NCBI GenBank assembly: GCA_010094025.1 | Contig: ML991780.1 | Span: forward strand, 248,001-312,000 | From: Viridothelium virens | Lineage: Eukaryota > Ascomycota > Dothideomycetes > Trypetheliales > Trypetheliaceae | Direction: 5' to 3' | DNA length: 64,000 nt | In this document: positions 12,431 to 24,190 of the stretch, one piece after another | Layout: each line of letters opens with the position of its first letter | Position numbering within the stretch: position 1 is the stretch's first letter | Made by a program: the position numbers and the translations under genes | Notes under the pieces: model-generated | Told to the model about the DNA's origin: nothing | Seen by the model: the letters and a program-made list of their open reading frames with translations, nothing else | Databases searched by the model: none

Positions 12431-12901
12431 TATTTCAGGCAAATGCGCAGGAAGCAGACTGCGCTAAGCTATGGGAAAAAGTTGGCGCCGGGGTGGAGTA
12501 CGAGTAGGCCACGGGCATTGTGCCGGATTGATAGCTTTCTTTGTTTGCAGAATGGCTTGGTGAAGCAAAGCGGCAACGACCTAATACCTGCGATTTTCAG
12601 CTTCTTTCTTTCATTTGACAAGCATATGATGCGAGTTGAGATGGAATGACACACCGATCAGCTATCTAATATTTTAATCAGAGTCCATGTTGGAAGCATA
12701 TGTCTACGGTCTAATTATCCTTGCTTGCAGCACGTGATGTTGCTTCAATCTCGTGTTTTGTAGGAGGCGTTGTTGCGCAACACGACAACCGCCACACGTC
12801 ACTCGACCAATGAGCTGTCGCAACTTGCTCCAGTCACCACAATACCGTCGCGTCCCCGTAGCGAAGCCATCGCAGGAGCGCGAAAAGTCACAATCAGCAA
12901 G
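12431..12901. other. Intergenic region upstream of MAD1
   Basis: No separate gene seen. The MAD1 frame is open upstream from about 12770, so a start earlier than 12902 is possible. Confidence 0.45.
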
Positions 12902-15215
12902 ATGGCCGCAAGAAACCAGCAGCCAACATACGATTTCCTTACAGGCGCGTCCTCTCCAACACGACCTCCTTCTCGACAGCCATTGCGCGAAACTTTTAGA
13001 CAATCTCAGATTGCGAAGCCAGGTTTGTTCATTCCATATTTTAATGAACCTATACTGATCTGTTCAGACCATTCCAACGAGGACCTCAGAGCTCAAATCA
13101 ACACTTTGCAATACGAGCTAGAATCTCTGAAACAAGAGCGTGAACTTACTCTACTACGACATGAACAAGAGCTACGTGATACACAAAACAAAGCTGAGGC
13201 AGACTTTAGACGCGCACAAGTATATACGGCGAAGACCTCAAATCGACTGTTGCAAAGCTAACACAGGACAGGCCGCGGAATCCACTGGCAGCCATGCAAC
13301 AAAGAGATACGATGCCCTCATGCAGGAGCTAAGAGAGGAACAGGATCGAGCCGCGAATGAGAAAGCCGACTTCGAGCGCAAGCTCCGATCTACGCTAGAT
13401 TCCAATCAAAATATCACTGAAGAGCTTGCAGAGGCGCGGGGGGAACTGGAGTCGCAAGAGCGAAGCAGTGACCACAAGTACGATGAGCTACAGACAAAGT
13501 TTGACGCGGTCCAGAGAGGCTTTGAAGAGTTGCGACAAGATCTCAATGCCAAAGTCGATCTACTTCAAGCGACTCAACAGCGGTTATCTCAACGAGAGAC
13601 TGAAGTTGAAGACCTGGAGTCAGAGATCATGCGGCTGAAAGCACAGGCTGGTGATACGGATACACTAGCACTTATCAAAAGGGAGTTGTCAGATCAGGTG
13701 GCGCACATCAAGAAGCTTGAGTCGACGAATCGGGATCAACTTGGTGAATTGAAGCAACTGCGGAAGCAGCACAAGAGCATTGAGGTTGTGGAAGAAGAGA
13801 AACGGTCACTAGAGAATAGATTGCTGGTCATGAATGACCTGAGGAAAGAACTTGGCGAGACGCAGCTGCAGAAACAGATGTTAGAAGACGAGAGGGAGTC
13901 TTGGTCCTCTTATCTGGAAAATGAACGATCGGACGACGGTGATCTCCATTTCAGGTCCCCAGAAGATATGGCGCGAGCATTCATCAACGAGCGAGTCGAG
14001 AAGGCATCCTTGATCGAGCAGCTGGGAGCTATTAAAGCAGACAACGCGCCCAAGGATGGATTGATCAAGGACTTAGAAGAAGAAAAGGCAAAAGTAGTTG
14101 CCGAACTCGAAAAGCAGATATCGCTTGTCAATACAGCGACGGACAGCAAAACTCGGACTCGCCTCGAACGACAGCGAACGCTAGCCTTGAAGGAAGTCGA
14201 ATATCTGAGAGCACAGTTAAAAAATTTCGACGCTGAAGAGAGTGAGTTTCAACCGGACAAATACGATGCGCAGAAAAGCGTGCGAATACAGGAGCTGGAA
14301 GATCTATTGGATCAGCATCGCTCAGAACTCCAATCTCTGCATACCCAGCTATCAGCGCAAGAAGACAAGGAGAACGCCGCACCGACCCCAGGCTCCAAGC
14401 GCAAGCGAACGTCTCATAGCCCAGAACTCGACGAGGCACCTTCCCGACGCCTGGAAGAGCTACGCCACAAAACTCGCACCCTCCAAGAAGCGCTCACTGC
14501 CCAGCAAACCCGCAACACAGTCCTTGAGAAAGATCTCGCCGCCCATAAAACTCAGCTCACCTCCCTCAAATCGTCGTCCCGAACCCGCATCCTCGAGCTC
14601 CGCTCCAACCCGACGACAGACGCCGAAGCCCTTAAACTCAGTACCCTGACCCGTCTCAAAGAAGAGAACGCGGCACTGCTCGAGCAGCTCCAGGCGGCCG
14701 GCTCCTCTCGCGACGATGACGATGACAACGACAACGACGACGCGCCCACCAACCGACGCAGCACCCAGCGTCGCCTGAAATCCGTCCCCTGGCCAACGTA
14801 CGCCGGCGCCCAAGCGGACATCGCCTCGCTCCAGAAGGAGGTCGAGCTGCGCGACAAGAAGATGCTGCGACTGCGCCAGATCTTCGCGGCGAAGTCGTCC
14901 GAGTTCCGCGAGGCGGTCGCGAGCGTGCTCGGCTGGAAGATGGACTTCCTGCCGAACGGGCGCGTGCGCTTGACCAGCCTGCTGTACCCCGGTGTCGGTC
15001 CGTCTGGAGAGGGCGAGGGCGCGGAGGGGAATAGTATTGTGTTTGATGGGGAGAAGGGGGAGATGAAGGTCAGTGGTGGGCCGCGGAGTGCGTTCTTTGG
15101 CGAGATACGTGGGCTGATTGAGTTTTGGGTGGATGGGAGGGGGACGGTTCCGGGGTTTTTGGCGGCGTGTACGCTGGATTTTTATGATAAGAGTACGCAG
15201 GCAGCGAGGATGTAG
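12902..15215 (+). CDS. MAD1: Spindle assembly checkpoint protein Mad1, 3 exons
   Basis: Exons 12902-13022, 13068-13219 and 13272-15215 give 738 residues. Mad1 is a long coiled-coil homodimer at nuclear pores and unattached kinetochores that presents Mad2 for conversion to its active form. The middle is almost all heptad-rich coiled coil. The globular C-terminal domain is recognisable by AKSSEFREAVASVLGWKMDF, then RVRLTSL and the final CTLDFYDK. The Bub1-binding RLK motif of yeast and human Mad1 aligns here with LRLRQIF, so the third position is Arg. The first intron is only 45 bases and keeps frame, so it could be retained. The 3' end shows the C-rich to G-rich switch near 15000. Confidence 0.92.
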
Positions 15216-16157
15216 CTGGATTGGGGTTTATGGGATAGTTGGGAGGGATTTGGATGTGCATGCAGTTTATGAGTTGATGGGGGAAACATGAACGGGTGGA
15301 GAAAGTGATCTGATTCGACCATACGCAAAGGTCTGCGTTGACACTATCATCTTGACATTTCAATACTTTATCAACTTGCATTGAGCAACTTTAAGTGATG
15401 TCACTTGAGTCGTTTTTGTAGCTGTGCATGGCAGAATTGACGTAGGTACGCATCTTCTGCAGACCACTGCGATCACTTACCCCATGTTGCGGTTGTGGGA
15501 TTCACGTGGCGCCGTAGCCTGATGGGAGATCGGAGCACGAAAGATATCTCGGATGAGAACAACCTGAATCCACAAGAAATTGACATATTCAGATAGTCAG
15601 AAAGTTGCTTCGAAGACCATACTTCGACATCAAGTCATGTGATGTCATATTGAAGGTCATCTGACGTGGACGCTGTGATGCTTGTCTCTCACCCTACCGG
15701 TTATCCGAAACCACCATTTCGCCCTTCGTACGGCGGCGCAAGAGAACCTTTTGCCGTAGAAAATTTAAGTTTGAATGAGATGAAAAGGTATGAGAAAATA
15801 GAAAACGAGAAGCATGTTGAAGTTAATGATGGTCGCCATGTGAGAGCCAATCTTGCTTCAGTCACGCCGCTCGTCACATCAGCTTACTACAATCATCACT
15901 GAAAATGTCAGCAAGCCCCGAAAAGTGAGTGGACTCGTGAACAATGGATTAGCGTGGTTGGTATTGATTCTGAGGGTCTATACAAATTGCGTCATATTTG
16001 GTTGCGCCGTCGCGGTGGGCAGAGACCGACCTGACAGTGCGACTCCCTGCCAACATTGTGTCCTCCTCACCACGGCCTTTTGTGCCTCATGCCCTTGAGG
16101 CTCCTTCAGTCTGCATATCTCTCTTGATTGACGCATGCAGCCTGATCTTTTGTGCAT
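15216..16157. other. Intergenic region, 0.94 kb
   Basis: No gene supported; short frames only. It contains the imperfect palindrome AAGTGATGTCACTT at 15393-15406 and further TGACG/TGATGTCA-like sites near 15640-15665, which resemble bZIP targets. This is motif similarity only. Confidence 0.4.
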
Positions 16158-17397
16158 ATGAGCACATATAGCCTATATAGCAGGCTCTTTGTTTCGAAAT
16201 CATGCAAATTTGCTCTTCTTGAAAGGCCAAATTGGTGGGCTAGAATTTATCGGCCAAGTTCCTTCTCCCAAAGCCCATGGATTCTTCTCCCGAGTAGAGC
16301 CTCCTCATCTTCGACCCGATGGAAGACTCGCCAATTCCGCGACCGCTTTGCCAAAGAAGCTCGGGTTCAGGGTCTGAAAAGTCGCGCCGCATTCAAGCTG
16401 CTGGAATTGAATGAAAAGCACCGGCTCTTTAGAAAAGGAAATACAGTCGTGGACCTGGTGAGCGCGATACGTGGACCGCGACCTTGCCCACCATGTCTCT
16501 TTTGCCGTAGCTTACTATCTACAGGGGTATGCCCCGGGTTCGTGGTCCCAAGTTGCCATCTCTCGCGTAAGTCCAGGGGGTCGCGTGGTGGGTATCGATA
16601 TCATTCCTGCGCAGCCGCCCCGTGGAGTCTCAACGATACAAGGGAATTTCCTGAGTGAAGAGGTTCAAGCCGAGGTTAGGAACTATGTGAGAGATCAGAA
16701 TTTGGGCCGATCGCGGTGGAACCGGCAGTTCGTTGAGCAGGAAGAGGAAGAAGAGGGCGGTGAGGAAGTTATTGAGGACTCAAATTATCTCGAACGGCAG
16801 AGTAGTTCTGGGACGGGAGTGAAGAATGAAATCGAGGATATGGGGTTCGGCGGAGAAGAGGCGGCAGTGGCAACAGAGAAGATGAGCCAGAAGGAGAGAG
16901 ATGAACGGGATGGGCGTGTGGTAGATGTGGTGTTGAGTGACATGTCAGCACCCTGGGAGCAGACCAGTGGTTTTTACATCAGAAGTCTTACTGAACCGTA
17001 TTCTAGGATGATGAATACAAGTGGAGTGCCGTTCAGAGATCATGCAGGGAGTATGGTATGTTTTCGCTCATTGCAGACTGAGAGGACCACCTTGACTAAG
17101 AATAGCTCTAGGACCTCTGCATGGCAGCGTTGCAGTTCTGCTATGACACGCTACAGGCAGGAGGCCACTTCGTGTGCAAGTTTTACCAAGGCGCAGAAGA
17201 TAAGGCCCTGGAGAAAAGACTGAAGCGTTTATTCACAAAAGTACACAGAGATAAGCCTGAATCATCACGCAGCGTAAGTTTGCAGCGAAATAATGGCACA
17301 GTCAGATCTAAACCCGAGGCAGGAATCCAAGGAAGCATACTTCGTAGCCTTGAAGCGCAAACCCGATGCAACACCAGAAGAAGTGTTCGCGGACTGA
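16158..17397 (+). CDS. MRM2: Mitochondrial 21S rRNA (uridine-2'-O-)methyltransferase Mrm2, 4 exons
   Basis: Exons 16158-16457, 16525-17055, 17112-17273 and 17323-17397 give 355 residues. This FtsJ/RrmJ-family enzyme methylates a uridine in the A loop of the large mitochondrial rRNA. The K-D-K-E catalytic tetrad is visible: Lys in SRAAFKLLEL, Asp in LSDMSAPW, Lys in FVCKFYQG and Glu in SKEAYFVALKRK. The SAM-binding region includes APGSWSQVA and GRVVGIDI. The N-terminus is basic and Ser-rich, like a mitochondrial targeting sequence. An acidic, Glu-rich insert of roughly 70 residues sits between strands of the Rossmann core; such an insert is often seen in fungal orthologues. It is convergent with the minus-strand gene, only about 100 bases away. 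Confidence 0.92.
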
Positions 17398-17499
17398 AAC
17401 CTAGCGACCCAGGAAGCAGAACTCCAGACGATCTTAGACAGATCATGCAGATATAGCAAAACCCAACAAACGCCATTGAGCTCATTCGAAGTACTCTTC

Positions 17500-19460
17500 T
17501 CATCTCCCCGTTGCAGTCTTCCTGTCCTTTTTCAAAGGCGAAAACTGAAAGCCCTCATCCGTTGTGATCAACCCTCCTCCTTTTGCCCCTAGCTTCGCCT
17601 TCTTTGCCGCAATCGCCCCGAGTGCCCTCTGCCCCCCGAAGAATAACCCTCGCCCAATACTCGCCTTTGGCGCCCCCTCGTCCTCCTCCATATCGAATAT
17701 CGTAGTCCCCAGTCCAGAGGAACCCAGCAGCCTCTTTTTCTTCTTCTTCTCGGGTGCCGGCTCCTCATTGAAAGTTGCAAACGAGGCCAATGACTTCCGG
17801 ACAGGGGCGGGTTTCGGTACTAGAGGAGCTTTGGCTTTGGACTTCTCCATAGCCTTAGGCTTCTCCACAGCCCTGGGCTTCTCCATAGGATTGGGCTTGT
17901 CGATAGATTTCGACGCGGGTTTCACGGGATTGCCGTCATCCTCGGGCCCTTCTTCTTCCGTGACGGCTTCGAGGCTGGGTACGGACGACTTCTTGCGGGC
18001 GGGCACGGTTTTGGGATTTGCTTTGCTAGGGGCAGGTGCAAGCGGTTTTGACTTTGAAGGGGCAGATTTCTTGGTCGCAGCTTTAGGGGCCGCGGAGGGT
18101 GTTTTGGCTCCATCGTCTTCATCGTCAGAAGCATTGTCTGCAAGTGGTTTGGCGGTGGCATTTTCATCGTCAGGACTTTGTGGGGCTAGACTTGTACGAT
18201 TGAGAAAGGGAGTGATTGAAAAGGTTGACTTGTCTCCCACGATACTGGCCCCTCGTTTCGTTCGCTTGGCGGGTACCCCATCTCCAGGCGTTCCGATCGT
18301 TGCATCAGGATCTTCAGATACTGCATTACGTTTTCGCGGGTTCTTGGCAGGTTTGGCCGCGTGGTTTGCAGCAGCAGCAGCTTGCGCCTTTGCTAACTCA
18401 GCTTCCGTATCCTTTAGCTTCTCTTTCGTCGAACTCAGCTTGGTCCGGAATTGCTTCAACTTGTCGTCCAGTATTGCCTTTCGAGCCTCTAGTTCTGTCT
18501 GCGCCTTTTGCGCGGCCTTGGCATCCTTTTCACGCTCCTTCTTCTCCTCTTCTAGCTGGTCCCGAAGCTCCTCGACCCTGAATTCTTGCTGCTCGTTCTT
18601 CTTGTTGGCCTTCGCATCCTTGGCTTGTGCGCGCTCGGCTTTGCGTCTTTCGCTTTCAACATCTTCCAGAGCATCTTGAAGGAACTTTTCAGCCTTTTCA
18701 CGTTCTCGCCTCTCCTTTGATAACTCCTTGCGCAGATCTTCGAGTTGGGTTTCCAATACGACATCATGCGCATTGCTCTTCCTGCCCTTCTCAAGCACTC
18801 GTTGAGCTGATCGCTTCTCGTTTTCTAGCTCAACTTGTATCGTGCTCAGTTGTCTCTGTAGCGACAGCTTCTCGGCGAGTAGCTCTTGGTAAGAAGAAGC
18901 TTGCGCTCGAAGGTGCTCGAGTTCCGGTCTGAGGGTAGAGACTTCCCGCGATAATGCAAGCTTCTCTTTCAAGACCTTATTAGAGTCTGTAGAAGCGGTT
19001 TGCATGGCCGTGAGCTCTGCCTAGAGAACGTATCAAAATGTAAATAGTCCAAGAATTTTCCTTCCTTTTCACTTACCCTTGCGGTCTCCACCTCTCTGCT
19101 CTTCAATCGCATCTCTCCTGTAAGGCGCTGGACATCTGCTAGAGCCTCGTCTTCGCGCAGTTGTGCTTCACTAACGTCCTTTTCCAGCGTATCGCCGCGG
19201 TCTTCTTCCGTTGTCAATTGGTCATGGAGGTCATCATTCTCGTCCTCAAGTAACAGCAACTGAAACCGTAGTTTTCGGATATCTTCATCTTTCTCAAGAA
19301 GTTCAACTAGACGGTTGCTCTGCTCATATTTCAATTCCAGTGCTGCGGAATGTAATGACTGGTATCGAACAATGATTAATTCAGGGAATGGAATTTAACT
19401 GGCTTTACGACTTACCTTGGGCAACTCTATTGTGGTATTTCTAGGTACTGTAAGTGCCAT
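17500..19460 (-). CDS. Coiled-coil protein of unknown function, 3 exons
   Basis: Exons (minus strand) 19416-19460, 19077-19358 and 17500-19020 give 615 residues starting MALTVPRNTTIELPK. The first half is continuous coiled coil. The second half is a basic, Pro/Ser/Lys-rich tail with a putative nuclear signal (AKRTKRGAS), a segment STFSITPFLNRTSLAP, short EKPxAxEK repeats (about 17830-17910), and a terminal LLGSSGLG...FSPLKKDRK motif. The nuclear-looking tail and coiled coil recall chromosome or kinetochore scaffold proteins such as Lrs4/Mde4, but I cannot assign it. Intron phases fit only if exon 2 starts at 19358. It shares a 219-base promoter with OST3. Confidence 0.75.
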
Positions 19461-19679
19461 GATGTCCAAAATGCGTCAAAAATCAGTGCGCTGTCATTAG
19501 GAATAAATGATCGAGGGTCGTGAGGTGGTGGACGCGCCGTTGTGGTGGTGTAAACACACGGGAGCTTGGGCCAACCGGAAAGACTCCGGCTAATACTTGT
19601 AAAGGACAGCATCCCGAATTGTACTTGTATCGTAGACTGGCACTTCGATATTTGTTCTGGAGACCACCACGCATTCAAA
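19461..19679. promoter_or_regulatory. Bidirectional promoter between the coiled-coil gene and OST3
   Basis: Only 219 bases separate the two divergent start codons, so the core promoters must be shared or overlapping. No TATA box is obvious. Confidence 0.5.
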
Positions 19680-20849
19680 ATGAGATTCTTCCAGACTCTG
19701 ACGGCTCTCCTGCTGCCTGTTGCTGCTCTTGGAGCAAAGAAATCTACCGGCGATAGGTTCAAGGAAAACTTCGGCAAACAGATATCATCGGCACCGCTCA
19801 AGCTCGACGATGATCTCTACAAACAATTAACGACCGCACCCCGAGACTATTCGGTAGCTGTACTTCTGACAGCATTGGAAGCGAGATTTGGGTGTCAGTT
19901 GTGTCGAGATTTTCAACCAGAATGGGAGATTCTGGCAAGAAGCTGGACCAAGGGGGATAAGAAAGGCGATTCCAGACTACTCTTTGGCACTTTGGATTTT
20001 AATGACGGAAAGGCAACCTTTCAATCGGTCCGTTCAACATCAATGAGATATCATGTGAGAAGATTTCTGACCGAAGCACCAGTTGATGCTCCAAACCGCT
20101 CCCGTCCTCCTCTTGTTCCAACCGACCACAGGTCCCAACGCCAAAGCTGATGCTCAACCTGTGCGATTTGACTTCAACACTGGGTGAGCACCCCCAATTC
20201 CCTTCAAATTCACAAATAGTTTCTTATCATACGAATCTGCACCGTAGGGTCAGCGACGCCCACCCTATCCACTCCTGGATCGCGCGCCACCTCCCAGACG
20301 CACCACATCCACCCCTCGTTCGCCCCATAAACTATACGCGCATTGTCGTAGTCACGACCTCTGTCCTCGGTATCATTACCTTCGCCTCGGTCGCCTGGCC
20401 GTACGTGATGCCCGTTGCACAGAACCGTAATCTGTGGGCCGCGCTTAGTCTCATCGCCGTGCTACTCTTCACCTCGGGCCACATGTTCAATCATATCCGG
20501 AAGGTGCCATATGTAGCAGCTGATGGCAGAGGTGGGATTACGTATTTCGCGGGAGGCTTTCAAAATCAATTTGGGATGGAGACTCAATTGGTTGGGGCCA
20601 TGTGTAAGTGATTGCGTGGTTTTCACTGATCTTAGGGTCTTGCCTTTGGTGCTAATGAATCGGCTAGATGGTGTCCTAGCTTTCGCGACTATTTCCTTGG
20701 CGCTGAGAGTTCCACGGATGACGAACCCACAGACACAGGCTGTCGCTGTTGCAGTGTGGGGTGGCGTGATGTTCGGGATGTACAGTTTCTTGTTGAGTGT
20801 GTTCAGGATCAAGAACGGTGGATATCCATTCTACCTTCCACCATTCTAG
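19680..20849 (+). CDS. OST3: Oligosaccharyltransferase subunit Ost3/Ost6, 4 exons
   Basis: Exons 19680-20027, 20083-20183, 20248-20603 and 20668-20849 give 328 residues. The protein is part of the ER oligosaccharyltransferase complex; its lumenal thioredoxin-like domain forms transient disulfides with substrates to aid N-glycosylation. A signal peptide (MRFFQTLTALLLPVAALG) precedes the thioredoxin-like domain with the redox motif CQLC at residues 72-75. Four C-terminal hydrophobic segments match the family, and GHMFNHIRKVPY is a conserved loop. All intron phases fit. The end, GGYPFYLPPF, is typical. Confidence 0.92.
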
Positions 20850-21720
20850 ATTAAGCAGTGGAAAGTTTGAGCAGTCGTAGAAGTTCTTTAGCCACATAAG
20901 AAAAGAATCGCTTGTACATTAGATTGCAAAAAAGAGTCTGACATATCGTAGAGGCCTCAATTTTAGCCTTTTCATCGAAAAGTGTGTATCCGTGGCGATT
21001 CCAACAGTCAAGGAAGCGCATTCGAGACAAAGAGTAGGTGGACTAAGCTGTTGCATTAGCTTGATTGCTTGCCAGTAGACACTCTTTTGCTCTGGCACGT
21101 CAGAGGTGGGCAAGACCGTGATCACATCTCTTATTATTTACTTTATTGTTCAGATATGCTTACATTGTGTGCTGTATGATATATGGCATTACCCTTCTAA
21201 AGTAAGCTTCCTCCAGCACCGCAGGCACGACCGCTACCGAGACACGTTCTTCAGACTTGGAGTGATCATAGGCCTGGGTCTGGGCTTGATCTCATCACTT
21301 CAATATGGCAATATTGCTGGATTTAGAATATATACACCGAAATGCATAAGAGTAAGTCGCCACGACTGGAGAAGGCTTTCGCTAGCAACAAAGAAGCACA
21401 CCCAGAGAGCGCGTCAAGTATATGCATAGAAATAGTAACGTCCACGCCAGCGATTTTGACACACGGACTAACAGCATATAACAGGTGCGACCATCCGACA
21501 GCTTCTGCAAGCATTCGTTGCAACCCTCGAGCACTATTCTGGATGGCGTTGCCATTCCGGCTCACCCACCAAATGCTTACCGCAGTTCTTGGAGACATGT
21601 GTCTGTAACACGTATAGCGATCATCATTAGAGTATGCGATGTGCAGAAGATTGTCGTCGAGGTATCAAAATAGCTACTGTTTCTACGATACTGACTATTG
21701 AACTTGAATACATCGGAGTC
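20850..21720. other. Intergenic region, 0.87 kb
   Basis: Between the convergent OST3 and ankyrin-protein genes. Only short frames without motifs are seen. Confidence 0.45.
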
Positions 21721-24190
21721 TTAGAATTTGGCACACAAAGTCTCCGCAACCTCTGCAAGGAGATTGATCTTTTCGCCCTCGTAATTCTTTGCCACCTCTA
21801 CCTTTTTACCAAATACGTCCCATACCGTCAGGTACTTATTCTTCGTCACCCCAATCTGGATGAGTGCATCCTTCATTTTCTCATGCTGTTTCAACGCTTC
21901 AAAGTGTTCTTGAGCCTTCTGCTCTTTCTGCTGTCCTTTGCCTCGGGCACAAACAATTCTTATCTGGGCACGGCTGTATCTCGGTCAACGTGATTGGCTT
22001 CTTGCCCCATAATGGGGTAATGGACATTGATCTCGACATGTCGAGGGCGCCCCATCATCTGTTGCGTCCCCTTGACTTTTCTTTGGGTGCTGGTCTTATT
22101 ACCCTCTTTAATCGCTTCTTCAATGCCTCCTTGGATTGACATGCTCTCCCGTTTCATCTGCACCCCTATGCGGCGTTTGAATTCGGCCACATTGGTTTTG
22201 ACTCGCCTAAATTGCTCAAGCCCCTTCGATCGAAGATTAGCAAGGCTCTTCTTTTGGAAGAAAGATAGGGAACGACTGGTGACAACATACCTGCTCAACG
22301 TACAACTCAATCTTCCTAAGCTGTGTGAGCTTGGGTAATCCGTCTTCCTCACTCCAGCCACGAAGTACAGCATTATTCCCGCTCCAGTGCAAATGAATTT
22401 CTGTCGCTTTGGGGGCTGCGTTGTAAATGACTTCAGGGCATAGGTCGATCTTCTTCCAATCCCAAATCTCTACATTCTTGCCTCTGAGCGCATCTTCAAT
22501 GGCCTCATCGCTGTGGGCTGGTGGCTTCAAATCATCGACGGTCACTTTCAAAATGGTGTTCACGCCCTTGAGCGACTCGAACACCTTCACCAAATCTCCA
22601 CGGCCATTGCCATTCGACTGAATCATCTGTCCGGTGGATTTTGAAGCGTTTCTGATCAAGCTGTTTTCATCAGCCCTCATCCTAGGTATCTTAACATACT
22701 GTAAGATGTCCTCGAACTTTAGGATAGATATTGCCTTAGAGGCTCCATCTTTCGTCGAATATCCACTAAGATCGAGAAATGTAGCTTTATTTGAATGACC
22801 TTGATGCAAGATGAACGTGCTTTGATGTTACCAAATTTGAGGAGAACGCTTACCTGAATTAGGATACCGTCCATACAGTATCTCTAAAGCGGCGTCATGA
22901 TCCCTGGTTCGAAGATAATGAAGCTTGAGAAAGTCCCTAATCTTCTTCAGCGTGGGGCTTTGGTTGCCATTCTTTGGTTCCTTTTCTGCGTCTTTTGCAG
23001 GCACACCTGCCTTACATCGTGTTCTATTCTCATCCACACCCTCCACAGTGGGGGAGTTAGGTAGTGGTTCATTAGTGGGATGACTGACGGCTGTTAATCT
23101 TTGCTGTCCCTTGCCAGATAGTTCAGACCTCGCAGAAAGGGTCTGCTTCATAGACAATGTCTGTTTCTTGTTCTGTACAGACTCGTTCAGCTGACTTTCG
23201 TATCGATGAGGTAGCTTGCTAAGGGGAGTGGCCCTCCTCTGTTATTGCCGCACCAGAGAATTTCACATATTCAGCATATATCCCACCCTGTACTTTCTGG
23301 CCATCTGTTTGAGGATGTGTACTGTTGTTGGCCTTGTTTTCTTCTCTCGGCTTCTTGATTGCCACATCCATCTTAGCTTTCTCCATGTCGATTCCCTGCT
23401 CGCAAGTATAGAGGTGATGAAGGTATGGAGACCGAGAGGCGGCATTGAAATCTTTGCCGGTGTCACGCATATGATCGTCGCACTTTTCAACGATAGCCTC
23501 AATCAGTTCCAGCTGCTTCTCATCGCATCTTTGACACTCGACTGCGAGGTGGAGTGGTGTGTTGTCGTCAAAGTCTTTCGCGCTCAGTGTATCGGGCGAT
23601 GCAAGCCCAATAAGATAATCAACCATTTTGCTACGCTTCTCAATCGCCACGTGAAGGCAATTTTTCTTCTTTTGACTCTTCATAGAAAGAATTTTGTCTA
23701 TTTCCGCGTCTGCTTCGCACATCCATTTCACCATCTTGGTTTTGTTCTTTAGAATCGCGTGATGCAGTGGTGTATAATTTTGACCGTCGTCTTTCTTGGC
23801 CAAGAGGCGTTCTGGTCGTCTTACAAGAAACTTGATCAGTGGTTTCAAGAATCTCTCATCAGGAAGTTCGTCCTTCTTCGCAATTGCCAATATATGCAAT
23901 GTCGTGGGCTCGTTCTCGTTTCTAGTCTTCATGGCAATACGATCCTTGACTTCTTGATCAAACTCTCCGAACCTTTTTCCACTGTGTTTCATCTCGTGCA
24001 GTACTTTCGTGAGCTGCTCTTCTACCGATGTCTCGACTTCTTGTGCCTCTTCATTGGTGTCATCTTTGTCACTATCTTCATCTTCACCTTCGTTGCTACT
24101 TGACGACGAGTCATCGTCATACGCATCCTGCTGAGGGTTTCCTGGTATGAACTGAGATTCCCTTCCTAGAGATGCTTCCGACATACTCAT
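21721..24190 (-). CDS. Ankyrin-repeat protein with a fungal LKFEDILQYV region, 5 exons
   Basis: Proposed exons (minus strand) are 23267-24190, 22854-23190, 22291-22799, 22026-22223 and 21721-21963, all in phase, giving 736 residues. A Ser/Asp/Glu-rich N-terminus is followed by about four ankyrin repeats (NYTPLHHAI, NCLHVAI, NTPLHLAV). Then come the conserved blocks IRDFLKLHYLRTRDHDAALE, LKFEDILQYVKIPRM, VEIWDWKKIDLCPEVIY and WSGNNAVLRGWS. In fungal relatives that I recall, these blocks lead into a subtilisin-like S8 protease; here they lead instead to a short lysine-rich C-terminal domain (EHFEALKQHEKMKDAL, YLTVWDVFGKKVEVA). Two junctions are weak: the first donor reads GTGAAA (without it the frame stops at a TAG at 23219-23221) and the last reads GTCCAT. 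The function is unknown. Confidence 0.7.

Noticed and set aside
15490-15560. Possible tRNA-like stretch (GGCGCCGTAGCCTGATGGG)
   Set aside because: No acceptor-stem pairing or TPsiC arm with GGTTCRA could be found at the right distance.
17564-18679. 371-codon plus-strand frame
   Set aside because: It is the antisense of the minus-strand coiled-coil gene, whose frame, introns and composition are clearly coding; its Ser/Phe/Ala-rich sequence is the mirror of Lys/Glu codons.
22026-22373. Stop after the minus-strand frame ending in DTAVPR read as a truncation of the ankyrin gene
   Set aside because: Splicing 21964-22025 joins it to a downstream frame with coherent sequence (IRIVCARGKGQQKEQ onward), so a complete C-terminus exists.
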